Origin: CAYWTX01 sp964461295
GTDB taxonomy: Bacteria; Planctomycetota; Phycisphaerae; SM23-33
Reading direction: 5' to 3'
Assembly (NCBI GenBank): GCA_964461295.1
Contig: CAYWTX010000630.1
Span: forward strand, 1 to 14,411
Length of the DNA: 14,411 nt
Shown here: in pieces, positions 6,938 to 14,301 of the stretch
Layout of the letters: the number at the start of each line of letters is the position of its first letter
Numbering within the stretch: position 1 is the first letter of the stretch
Position numbers and translations under genes: made by a program
Notes under the pieces: model-generated
What the model saw: only the letters and a program-made list of their open reading frames with translations
The model's database searches: none
What the model was told of the DNA's origin: nothing

Positions 6938-9091
6938 TTGGCAGCCAACTCAACATTCTCCGAGAACTGGTACCGCGTTGCAGACGTTCGGGCGCGGCTG
7001 CGTGCGGCCGTGCAGGTCCGCCGCCAGCACTTCCGCGGGCAGAGGTGGTACGTGGCTCGCGATGGGGCCAGCAACAAGTTCTTTCGGCTGCACCCGGCCG
7101 CATACCGGTTCATGGGCCTGCTCGACGGGCGGCGGACGGTGGCCGAGGCGTGGCGGGCGAGTAACGAGCAGCTTGGCGACGAGGCCGTCACGCAGAGCGA
7201 GGCGGTGGAGGTGCTGGGCCGGTTGTACGCGGCGAACCTGCTGGCGGCGGACCTAACGGCCGACGCGGAGGGGCTGTTCCAGCGGTACCGGCGTCGGCGT
7301 GGGCGCGAGGTCGGCGGCAAGTTGGCGAACCTGCTTTCGCTGCGCATTCCGCTGGGCGACCCCGACGGCCTGCTGACGCGCGTGACGGCTGCCGTCGGCG
7401 CTGTTTTCAGCCCGGCGGGGCTGGTGGCGTGGCTGGCGGTGCTGGCGGCCGGCGTGGCCGTGCTGTGGGGTCGCGGCGGGGAGTTGGCCGACGAGGGGCG
7501 GCGGATGATGGACGCTCGCAACTGGGCGGCCGGCGCGGGACTGATGTACGTGGCGTTCGTGCTGGCCAAGGGTCTGCACGAGCTGGCGCACGGCGTGGCG
7601 TGCAAGCGGCTGGGGCGGCGTGGCGGGGGCGGCGAGGTGCATGAGGCGGGCATCCTGCTGCTGGTGCTGGCGCCCATGCCGTACGTGGACGTCACCAGCG
7701 CCTGGGCCCTGAGGCGGCGCCGGCACCGCATTGTCGTGGCGGCGGCGGGCATGATGGCCGAACTGGCCCTGGCGGCCGCGGCGGCGTTTGTGTGGGTTCA
7801 CACGGCCGGGGCGGACACTTCGTCGGGCAGGACGCTGCACGTGCTGGCGTTCGACGTGATCGTGGTGGCGTCGGCGGCAACGGTGGCGTTCAACGCCAAC
7901 CCGCTGCTGCGGCTGGACGGCTATTACATCCTGTCGGACCTGCTGGAGATTCCCAACCTGTCGGAGCGGTCGCGGCAGTACGTTTACTGGCTGGTGAAGC
8001 GGCTGGCCTGGGGCGTTCGCCAGGCGGCGAGCCCGGCCAATTCGGCGGGCGAGGCAGCGTGGCTGGCGGCGTACGCGGTCGCGTCAACCGCTTTTCGCGT
8101 GTGGATCTGCGTGAAGGTCCTGCTGTTCCTGATCGGGCAGGTGCCGGCCCTGGGACTGGTGCTGTCGGCTTCGGCCGTGGTGGCGTGGGTGCTGGTGCCG
8201 GCGGGCAAGCTGGCACACTACCTGTTGGCGGATGCGGAACTGGATCGTACGCGGGTCAGGGCGGTTGTGTCCACGGCGGCGGCCGCGGCGGTGCTGGCCG
8301 CGACGCTTGGGGCGGTGCCCGCGCCCGACGGGTGGACGGTGGAGGGCACGGTGCAGCCGGTGCGGCTGGATTACGTCCACGCGGCGGGCGATGGGTTCGT
8401 CGAGGCGGTGCTGCCGTCGGGGACGGCGGTGGACGGCCGGGACGGCAACGCCCCGCCGCTGGTGCGGACGGGCAACCGGGATTTGGAGACCGAGGTGAAA
8501 GGCCTGGCCTGCGAGCGAGAGGTGCTGCTGGCGCGGCGGCGGTTGGCGGAGTCGATGGCGGGGGCGGATCGGCGGTACGTGGCCGTGGCGCAGGTGCTCC
8601 AGCGGGACCTGGACGACCTTGACGGCCAGGAGGAGTTGCTGCGGGCGGAGCTTGCCTCGCTGGCCTTGCGGCCCGGCGGGGCGGGGACGTGGATCTGTCC
8701 CAATGCCGACGGACTGCCGGGTTCGTACCTGCGCAGGGGCCGGCAGGTGGGCATGGTGGCAAGTCTGGATGACGTGGTGATCCGCGTGCAGCCCAGCCAG
8801 CGGTTGGCGGGAATGCTGCTGGCTGAGGGAGGCGCGGCGGTTCGCCTGCGGACGAGCGATGGCCGCGAGGGGGCAGGCAAGTGGCGGCTGGTTGCGGTGG
8901 AGGGGACAAAGGGCAATGGGGAGAAGACGGCACCGGAGTTCAGGCTGGAAGTTGTTGCTGAAGATGCGGTTATGTTCGATAATCTGCCTGGCCGGAAGGT
9001 GGCGGTTCAGCTTCGGATGTCGCCGAAGCCCCTGGCGGCCCAGTGGTGGCGGTCGATCCGCCAGACGCTACAGGAGCGTCTGGGCGTTTGA
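6938..9091 (+). CDS. PqqD-like / M50 site-2-type peptidase / HlyD-like polytopic membrane protein
   Basis: This 717-residue protein combines three parts. Residues about 25-105 resemble a PqqD-like domain (QRWYVARDGASNKFFRLHPA), a fold that binds peptide leaders. The middle is a membrane-integral M50 zinc peptidase: HELAHG at 214-219 supplies two metal ligands and the glutamate, and N319-x-N-P-L-L-R-L-D327-G-Y-Y supplies the third ligand, D327; several hydrophobic helices surround them. From about 478 (DYVHAAGDGFVEAVLPSG) to the end is an HlyD-like lipoyl/hairpin segment facing the periplasm. Related proteins include the YydH-type 'peptide zinc metalloprotease' group in peptide export. I chose TTG at 6938 because MAANSTFSENWYRVADVRAR matches the N-terminus expected for this family, from memory. 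An in-frame ATG at 6734 with AGGGG upstream would add 68 residues encoded by the 24-bp repeats. It likely works with the HlyD and TolC proteins here. Confidence 0.85.
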   Translation: MAANSTFSENWYRVADVRARLRAAVQVRRQHFRGQRWYVARDGASNKFFRLHPAAYRFMGLLDGRRTVAEAWRASNEQLGDEAVTQSEAVEVLGRLYAANLLAADLTADAEGLFQRYRRRRGREVGGKLANLLSLRIPLGDPDGLLTRVTAAVGAVFSPAGLVAWLAVLAAGVAVLWGRGGELADEGRRMMDARNWAAGAGLMYVAFVLAKGLHELAHGVACKRLGRRGGGGEVHEAGILLLVLAPMPYVDVTSAWALRRRRHRIVVAAAGMMAELALAAAAAFVWVHTAGADTSSGRTLHVLAFDVIVVASAATVAFNANPLLRLDGYYILSDLLEIPNLSERSRQYVYWLVKRLAWGVRQAASPANSAGEAAWLAAYAVASTAFRVWICVKVLLFLIGQVPALGLVLSASAVVAWVLVPAGKLAHYLLADAELDRTRVRAVVSTAAAAAVLAATLGAVPAPDGWTVEGTVQPVRLDYVHAAGDGFVEAVLPSGTAVDGRDGNAPPLVRTGNRDLETEVKGLACEREVLLARRRLAESMAGADRRYVAVAQVLQRDLDDLDGQEELLRAELASLALRPGGAGTWICPNADGLPGSYLRRGRQVGMVASLDDVVIRVQPSQRLAGMLLAEGGAAVRLRTSDGREGAGKWRLVAVEGTKGNGEKTAPEFRLEVVAEDAVMFDNLPGRKVAVQLRMSPKPLAAQWWRSIRQTLQERLGV

Positions 9092-9140
9092 TCCGGGTCG
9101 GCAAGCATGTGCCGGCCGGGGGCAAGGCATGGTTTACCCC

Positions 9141-9168
9141 TTGACGTATCAGGTATTGGGGGTACAAT
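9141..9168 (+). promoter_or_regulatory. Strong sigma70-like promoter for the PEP-CTERM gene
   Basis: TTGACG (9141-9146), a 16-base spacer and TACAAT (9163-9168). It predicts a leader of about 100 bases before the ATG at 9276. The leader can fold, for example GCGCAGG (9200-9206) with CCTGGCGC (9217-9224), but it matches no riboswitch class that I know. Confidence 0.65.
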
Positions 9169-9260
9169 ACTTGAAACTGAGAGCCAGTCCTGATGCTCAG
9201 CGCAGGGTCGCTCAAACCTGGCGCCGTGCATAGCTCAACAGGACAAGGCACCTTCAGGGC

Positions 9261-9267
9261 GGAGGAG
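9261..9267 (+). promoter_or_regulatory. Shine-Dalgarno of the PEP-CTERM gene
   Basis: GGAGGAG lies eight bases before the ATG at 9276. It fixes the start and implies strong translation. Confidence 0.7.
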
Positions 9268-9275
9268 AAGCCAAG

Positions 9276-10070
9276 ATGTTGACCAAGTTGTTCGCCGTTT
9301 CATCGGCGTTGATTTGCGTCTTCGTTCTCGCCGGGCCGGGGTTAGCGGATAACGTTCCCGTCGGACTGACGATCGTGGGTTCCGACACGTGGGATTCCAA
9401 CAGCGCGTACAATCGCCTGTTGGCCGCCGGCGAGCCGTTTTCAGGCCCCCCGATCACCTTCAGTCTGGACAAGTACAACGGAGCCCAGTCGCTGGCTCGG
9501 GTCGAGTTGCACGTCAGATTGGTGGTCCGGCCCGGCGTCAGCGCCTTCGAGAACCAGGGCAGCTTGCTGACCTTGGCCAGCGCCGGCGCCAGCGCCTCGG
9601 TCAGTGCTGCCGTCAATTGCCAGCGCACCTTCGACGTCGCCAGGGTCGACTTCACGCTCGAAGCCCCGGTGCCGTTCTCGTTCTCCGATAGCCAGAGCAC
9701 CACGACGGACCTGGCCGTTTTCCAGTTGCACGGCGACCAGACCTGGCCGACGACCGTCGCGGAGGCGAAGGTGTACTTCGACGATCTCGACAGCGTGATG
9801 GCGAACGTCAACGGCGGCAACTACTCCCGCGACGAGGTCTTCACCTTCGGCACGTACGACCTGAGTTCCTTCACCGGGAGCGGCACGTTGCCCTTCGAGT
9901 TCTTCAGCACCGGCAGCACGATTCACTCGGCCAGCTTGACGGGCAAGGCGTTCGGCCGGGTCCCTCGCTACAGCATCGAGGCGGAGGTGGTGTACTTCGC
10001 GCCCGAGCCTCTCAGCATGGGCATGCTGGCCCTTGGCTCGCTGGTGCTCCTGAGGCGAAGGCGGAAGTAG
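9276..10070 (+). CDS. PEP-CTERM surface protein with choice-of-anchor E-like domain
   Basis: The 264-residue product starts with a Sec signal peptide (hydrophobic core about 5-20, likely cleavage after GLA at 24). It ends with a PEP-CTERM anchor: PEP at 243-245, a hydrophobic helix to 259 and RRRRK at the very end. Such proteins are exported by Sec, then cut at the PEP motif by an exosortase and attached to the envelope or matrix. No exosortase gene is in this window. The ectodomain (about 50-241) is beta-rich, with ITFSLDKYN near 60, SLARVELHVRL near 72-82, DLSSFTGSGTLPFEF from 195 and YSIEAEVVYF at 232-241. This pattern fits the choice-of-anchor E domain and resembles the neighbouring LEPR-XLL protein. 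It has its own promoter, Shine-Dalgarno and terminator, so it is a single-gene transcript. Its ligand or structural role is unknown. Confidence 0.85.
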   Translation: MLTKLFAVSSALICVFVLAGPGLADNVPVGLTIVGSDTWDSNSAYNRLLAAGEPFSGPPITFSLDKYNGAQSLARVELHVRLVVRPGVSAFENQGSLLTLASAGASASVSAAVNCQRTFDVARVDFTLEAPVPFSFSDSQSTTTDLAVFQLHGDQTWPTTVAEAKVYFDDLDSVMANVNGGNYSRDEVFTFGTYDLSSFTGSGTLPFEFFSTGSTIHSASLTGKAFGRVPRYSIEAEVVYFAPEPLSMGMLALGSLVLLRRRRK

Positions 10071-10101
10071 CCCGAACAACACCGGATTCAGGCACTCACG
10101 T

Positions 10102-10136
10102 GACGGGCGGCGAGCATTCGCCGCCCGTCCTGCTTT
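10102..10136 (+). terminator. Strong hairpin terminator after the PEP-CTERM gene
   Basis: A perfect 12-base stem, GACGGGCGGCGA (10102-10113) with TCGCCGCCCGTC (10118-10129), closes a GCAT loop. CTGCTTT follows, a short T-rich tail. It lies 31 bases after the stop codon and should isolate this gene from the next. Confidence 0.75.
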
Positions 10137-10213
10137 GGATTCAGCTCATCTTCCCGCCGCCGGTTTGCCGACGAAAATGGGATGCTCAACCGTGCGTGAA
10201 AACTTGATTTGGC

Positions 10214-10241
10214 TTGTGTTGGCAGACGGCGGCAGTAGAAT
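10214..10241 (+). promoter_or_regulatory. Predicted promoter of the LEPR-XLL gene
   Basis: TTGTGT (10214-10219), a 16-base spacer and TAGAAT (10236-10241). The start point would be near 10248, giving a leader of about 88 bases. The -10 box is good and the -35 box is partial. Confidence 0.5.
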
Positions 10242-10335
10242 TCTCGCTCGGGCGCCGAGCGTCGACGGGTTGAGGTCGCGCTCGTCCCGCGCATGCCCGG
10301 GTTGAGTGGGATTGGCGGCTCTGAAAGGACTGTGC

Positions 10336-12123
10336 GTGTCCCGCAAGAGACAACTACTCGAATCGCTCGAAGAGCGAATCCTGCTGAATGGCGCGGTTGC
10401 GGGGGTGGAATCATTCGCCATTCATCTGCCCGTCGGCGGGGGCAACCTTCCCGCCGGGCAGTCGGGCAGCTTCACGCTTCCACAGTTTGATTCGCTGGGC
10501 GGACGGCGCGTGCTGCTGTCCGTCGAGATGACGCTCGACGCGGAGGCCTTCGGCCAGTACACGCTGGACAGCGAGTTCGACATCCCCGGCGCGCAGGTGC
10601 TCAACCTGCATGCCGGCGAGATCGTCACCGTCGATTCCGTGCTGATGCAAGGCCCCGACCCGTTGCTGCACGCGGAGGCCAATCCCGGCGATCAAGTGAC
10701 CAACGTCCCTCTGCCGGTGGATAGCGACGGCGCGCCCGACTTCGTCGGCAACGACATCGTCTTCCTGAACATCGACGGCCAGACCGACAGCGACTCGGAT
10801 GCCAAGACGGCCGTCCAGGCCGACCTCTCTCCGTTCGTCGGCACGGGGACCGTGGGTTTCACGTTCACCAGTCAGGAGAACAACTTCCACGATTCCGAAG
10901 GCGACGTGGAAGCGGCCGATACCGTGCCGTTCGCGTTCAACATGGACGCCACGATCACCTACCGATACATCGACATCGTCAAGAGCGTGATATCGGTGGA
11001 CGCCTTTGACGATCCCGGCGCGTTCGCGCCGGACCCCGTGGGCCCGCCCGGCATCACGTTCACCGCGCCGGGAGCCGCGGGGGTGCGGTTCCAGGGCGGC
11101 AGCATCACCAGCGCCAACATCGGCCATGCCATCGACAGCGACCTGTTCGGCGTGCGGGCGGTCTTCGGCCCGCGGCAGGTGAGCTTCGCCATCGTGCTCA
11201 CCAGCGGCCAGGACGGGGATGGCGTCTTCGACGCCCGGATCCACGACGTTCTGCCCTCGGCCGGCTACAGCGTGCCCTCCGGCGGGATCAACCTCCGCGT
11301 CAGTTACGGCGACGGAACGGTGATCCCGGCGCTGGCCGACGCGGCGCCCGGCGCCGTCAGCTACAGCCTCATCGGCGGCACGCTCTTCGGCGCCGGCGGC
11401 GGGCTGCGGCTCAACGACCCCACCGGCGGCGCGGCCATCCGGCCGCTCGACGCCGAGACCGAACTGAACGGGCACAATATCGTCATCGTGACCTACGACC
11501 TGGCAGTCAACCAGACGTTCCGGACGAAAGAACTGACGAACACGGCGACTTGGTTCAACGCCGCCATAAGCCAGGGCGGTCCCGACGCGACGGCGATCGA
11601 TCCTTCCGACCCGGCGACCGTGACGACCGTGCCGTTCGACGACCCGTTCTTCAGTTCCGAGCACCGCTACGGCACGATCGAGCCTTACGAGCCGGTCCAC
11701 CCGCGCATGTTCACGCCGGTCTTCACCGGCACGGGCGCTCCGGGGTCGTTCCTGAGGCTGGAACTGTACAACTCGCGCGACGAGTTGATCGGTTCGACGA
11801 CCGTGCCGGTGGACGCGGGCGGCAACTGGCTGGCAAGTCTGCCGGACGCGGGCATCGACCTGGGCCCGCACAATGTCGTGCTGCGGCAGACATTCGCCAA
11901 CTTCAACGCCTTTGAGGACACCGGGTACAACCTGCGGTTGTACTACCAGCCGGCCATCATGGGCGGCACGTACGTTTCGGAGTACCTCACCACGGAGAAC
12001 GTGACGGGCATCCGCACGGTGCCCGTGAGCGTGAACTCGCTGTACCTGGCCAGCATGTACCCGCTGGCGATGGGCTGGTCGGCGCTGCCCTACGAGCAGT
12101 TGCCGATCCTGTCCGTGCAGTAG
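10336..12123 (+). CDS. LEPR-XLL-type secreted surface protein, likely cargo of the export locus
   Basis: From the GTG at 10336 (AAGGA six bases upstream) the protein has 595 residues; an in-frame GTG at 10306 is less well placed. It has no Sec signal peptide. Residues 7-17 read LLESLEERILL, a variant of the LEPR-XLL motif found at the N-terminus of large planctomycete surface proteins. Residues about 30-211 form a choice-of-anchor E-like domain (FTLPQFD at 46, DLSPFVGTGTVGF from 163, DATITYRY at 204-211). About 285-405 resemble a DUF11/isopeptide D2-type beta domain (VTYDLAV, LTNTATW). About 453-520 resemble a bacterial Ig-like adhesin repeat with GSTTVPVDAGGNW. The last 75 residues are rich in Y and L and of no known family. 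No RTX repeats are present. Placement between the M50 and TolC genes suggests it is exported by them (inference). Confidence 0.85.
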   Translation: MSRKRQLLESLEERILLNGAVAGVESFAIHLPVGGGNLPAGQSGSFTLPQFDSLGGRRVLLSVEMTLDAEAFGQYTLDSEFDIPGAQVLNLHAGEIVTVDSVLMQGPDPLLHAEANPGDQVTNVPLPVDSDGAPDFVGNDIVFLNIDGQTDSDSDAKTAVQADLSPFVGTGTVGFTFTSQENNFHDSEGDVEAADTVPFAFNMDATITYRYIDIVKSVISVDAFDDPGAFAPDPVGPPGITFTAPGAAGVRFQGGSITSANIGHAIDSDLFGVRAVFGPRQVSFAIVLTSGQDGDGVFDARIHDVLPSAGYSVPSGGINLRVSYGDGTVIPALADAAPGAVSYSLIGGTLFGAGGGLRLNDPTGGAAIRPLDAETELNGHNIVIVTYDLAVNQTFRTKELTNTATWFNAAISQGGPDATAIDPSDPATVTTVPFDDPFFSSEHRYGTIEPYEPVHPRMFTPVFTGTGAPGSFLRLELYNSRDELIGSTTVPVDAGGNWLASLPDAGIDLGPHNVVLRQTFANFNAFEDTGYNLRLYYQPAIMGGTYVSEYLTTENVTGIRTVPVSVNSLYLASMYPLAMGWSALPYEQLPILSVQ

Positions 12124-12169
12124 GCGTTGCCGATTGGCGATTGCGGAACCAGCGCCGCAGGCGATCCCG

Positions 12170-12224
12170 ACGGAGCCGGTCCCTGAGGGACCGGTGGGCA
12201 ACCGGCCCGGCTCCGTGGGACCGG
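12170..12224. promoter_or_regulatory. Overlapping hairpins ahead of the TolC gene
   Basis: CCGGTCCC (12176-12183) pairs with GGGACCGG at 12187-12194 (TGA loop). The same eight bases occur again at 12217-12224, so the pairing can switch. A third option pairs ACGGAGCCGG (12170-12179) with CCGGCTCCGT (12207-12216). The structure lies in the 177-base gap after the LEPR-XLL stop. It could act as a terminator or attenuator setting how much TolC message is made, or simply be a palindromic repeat. No T-tract follows. Confidence 0.5.
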
Positions 12225-12286
12225 CAGCGACGGTTTGTCCACCAGCGACGGCAACAGAGATCGCGGGTGACGGGTCATCCGCCCAC

Positions 12287-12293
12287 GGGAGAG
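12287..12293 (+). promoter_or_regulatory. Shine-Dalgarno of the TolC-family gene
   Basis: GGGAGAG sits seven bases before the ATG at 12301 and supports this start, which also places a proper lipoprotein signal at the N-terminus. No separate promoter is obvious in 12124-12286. Confidence 0.55.
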
Positions 12294-12300
12294 CGCAAGC

Positions 12301-14073
12301 ATGACAAGGTGGCATTCGGCAACACGTTCGCTGCTGGCGGTCCTCTTGACGGGCAGCCTGCTGCTGGCCTCCTGCGAGCAGTGGTTCGCGCGCGAGGACC
12401 GCGAGTACTATCGCGCCGCGCGGTCGGGCCTGGCCAAGGACTTCCAGCGGCACGCGGAAGAGGCGACGGCCGTCGAGAAGCAGTTCCCCGGCGCCAAGCC
12501 GGCCGGGAAGCTGCCTGAAGGCTTCACGCCGTGGTGGGCAAAACCTGTCGGCGAGAAGCTGTTCGCCGACAGCAGGCCCGCGCCGCAGCGCCTGGACGAC
12601 CTGTTCGCGCGGGCGATGGCGAGTTCGTCGCAGATCAAGGTGTTCAGCGACCTGCCGCTGATCCGCGAGACGGGCATCCGCGAGGCCCGCGGCGAGTTCG
12701 ACACCCACTGGTACTCCGAGGGGCATTACGGCTTCACCAATGAGCCGGTCGGCTCGCTGCTGGACACCGGGCGCCCGGGCACGAGCTTCTACCGGCGATG
12801 GGAAGAGCACCTGGAGGCCGGGATCAAGAAGAAGTACGTCACCGGCGCCGAGGTGAAGCTGTCGCAGGAGTTCACCCGGATCAATGACAACTCCATCTTC
12901 CGCGAACCCAACCCGCAGGCGTACGCCAAGCTGGGCCTGACGGTCATCCAGCCGCTGCTGAAGGGCGCCGGGTGCAAGTACAACCGCAGCTACATCCGCA
13001 TCGCGAAGGTGGACACCGAGATCGCCCGCAGCGAGTTCCTCCGCCAGTCCGAATCGCACCTCATGGAAGTGTGCCGCTCGTACTGGAACCTCTACCTCGC
13101 CCGCAGCCTGGCCATCCAGAAACGCAAGCTCGTCGACGAGAGCGAGAAGGTCGCCGGCATGCTGGACAAACGCAAGGACATCGACGCGATGGACGTGCAG
13201 CTCCAGCGAACCAGGTCTGCCCTGGCCAACCGCAAGGTCGGCGTCGTGCGGGCCGAGACCGCCATCCGAAACGCCGAGGACCGCATCCGCGCCCTGGTGA
13301 ACGACCCCAACCTGTTCAACAGCGCCGCCGTCGAGATCATCCCCGCCGAGGCGCCCCAGCTCGCGGAGTTCGCCCTGGACGCCAAGGCCGTCGCCACCGC
13401 CGCCATCGACCACCGCCCCGAGATCGACCAGGCCTTCCTCCAGATCAAGGCGGCCGGCATCCGCAAGGAGATGGCCGAGAACGAGATGCTCCCGCAACTG
13501 GACCTGATCCTGGAGACGGCCATTGCGGGCCTGGACAGCGCCGGCTGCCTGACCAACGGCTACGACGAGCAGTGGCGCTCGCACCCGGGCTTCCTGATCG
13601 GCTTCAAGTTCGACTACCCCTGCGAGAACAACTCGGCCAAGGCCCGCCTACAGAGGCGCAAGCTGGAGAACCGCCAGCTTCTCAGCCAGCTCCAAACCAC
13701 CGTGGACACGGTGCTCCTGGAGGTCAAGGTGTCCGTCCGCGAGGTGACGACCGCCTATCGCGAGATGTTCGCGCGGTTCGAGTCGCTCCAGGCTGCCCAG
13801 AAGGACCTCGAAGTCCTGTGGAAGCGTTGGGAAGGCCAGGCCGGCGCGCAGGGCGCGTCCGGGTACCTCGACCTGCTGGTCGATTCGCAGGACCGCCTCG
13901 CCTCGGCCGAGGAGGAGTTCGCTCGCAGCCAGGTGATCTACAACGTGGCGATGCTGAACCTCCAGCGAGCCCAGGGCACGCTGCTGACGTACGAGAACGT
14001 CGAAGTCGTCCGCGTCGAGCCGAAGAAGCATGGCGAACTGCCCGAACTGAAGCTGGAGAAAAAGGCCCAGTAG
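12301..14073 (+). CDS. TolC-family outer-membrane efflux lipoprotein
   Basis: The 590-residue protein begins with a lipoprotein signal, LLLASC, with C25 as the lipidation site. The rest has the two-fold pattern of TolC channels. The first half runs about 95-330, with a beta segment (EFDTHWYSEGHYGFTNEPVG) and long heptad helices (SESHLMEVCRSYWNLYLARS, then ETAIRNAEDRIRALVNDPNL). The second half runs about 360-575 (HRPEIDQAFLQIKAAGIRKE, MLPQLDLILE, then the helices SVREVTTAYREMFARFESLQ and the closing VIYNVAMLNLQRAQGTLL). It forms a trimeric tunnel through the outer membrane and periplasm and docks on HlyD-type adaptors. The two HlyD-bearing proteins upstream are its likely partners. At 590 residues it is longer than a typical TolC (about 450-500), mostly through an extra N-terminal linker of about 70 residues. 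Transported substrate is inferred from context. Confidence 0.9.
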   Translation: MTRWHSATRSLLAVLLTGSLLLASCEQWFAREDREYYRAARSGLAKDFQRHAEEATAVEKQFPGAKPAGKLPEGFTPWWAKPVGEKLFADSRPAPQRLDDLFARAMASSSQIKVFSDLPLIRETGIREARGEFDTHWYSEGHYGFTNEPVGSLLDTGRPGTSFYRRWEEHLEAGIKKKYVTGAEVKLSQEFTRINDNSIFREPNPQAYAKLGLTVIQPLLKGAGCKYNRSYIRIAKVDTEIARSEFLRQSESHLMEVCRSYWNLYLARSLAIQKRKLVDESEKVAGMLDKRKDIDAMDVQLQRTRSALANRKVGVVRAETAIRNAEDRIRALVNDPNLFNSAAVEIIPAEAPQLAEFALDAKAVATAAIDHRPEIDQAFLQIKAAGIRKEMAENEMLPQLDLILETAIAGLDSAGCLTNGYDEQWRSHPGFLIGFKFDYPCENNSAKARLQRRKLENRQLLSQLQTTVDTVLLEVKVSVREVTTAYREMFARFESLQAAQKDLEVLWKRWEGQAGAQGASGYLDLLVDSQDRLASAEEEFARSQVIYNVAMLNLQRAQGTLLTYENVEVVRVEPKKHGELPELKLEKKAQ

Positions 14074-14082
14074 CATTGCCGA

Positions 14083-14117
14083 CTGCGGGTTGCGGATTGC
14101 GGATTGCGGATCGCGGG
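14083..14117. repeat. Heptamer tandem repeat after the TolC gene
   Basis: Five seven-base units in a row: CTGCGGG, three exact TTGCGGA, then TCGCGGG. They begin ten bases after the TolC stop codon. No coding role is seen. Confidence 0.75.
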
Positions 14118-14218
14118 ATTCAACCGCCGATGAGACGTAAGGCTCCGGCCGTCCGCAACGGGTGACATCTGCCGTCAGAGTTTGTGAGAGAATCGCAGAA
14201 GCGACCTCATCCCTCTTC

Positions 14219-14301
14219 GCCTCGAAGGGGCGATCAGGATTTAGCCGGGGGCGTAAGCCCCCGGTGGATAAAGAATTAAGCGCAGAGCCCCGAAGGGGCG
14301 A
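14219..14301. repeat. Cluster of GC-rich palindromic intergenic repeats
   Basis: GCCTCGAAGGGGCGA (14219-14233) and GCCCCGAAGGGGCGA (14287-14301) are direct copies with one difference; the second is a GCCCC-GAA-GGGGC hairpin. Between them CCGGGGGC (14245-14252) and GCCCCCGG (14257-14264) form an eight-base stem with a GTAA loop. Palindromes of this kind recur between genes in planctomycete genomes, from memory. The stretch from 14074 to 14411 shows no convincing gene. The last bases also hold weak arms CGACTC (14379-14384) and GAGTCG (14397-14402). Confidence 0.65.

Noticed and set aside
9200..9260. tRNA-like string GCATAGCTCAACAGG
   Set aside because: It recalls a tRNA D-arm, but no acceptor stem, anticodon arm or T-arm (GGTTCRA) can be arranged around it.
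10411..13584. Very long minus-strand open frame of about 1057 codons
   Set aside because: It runs antisense to both the LEPR-XLL and TolC genes and across the gap between them. The product is rich in R, G, V, D, H and Q without domains, so it is a GC-bias artefact.
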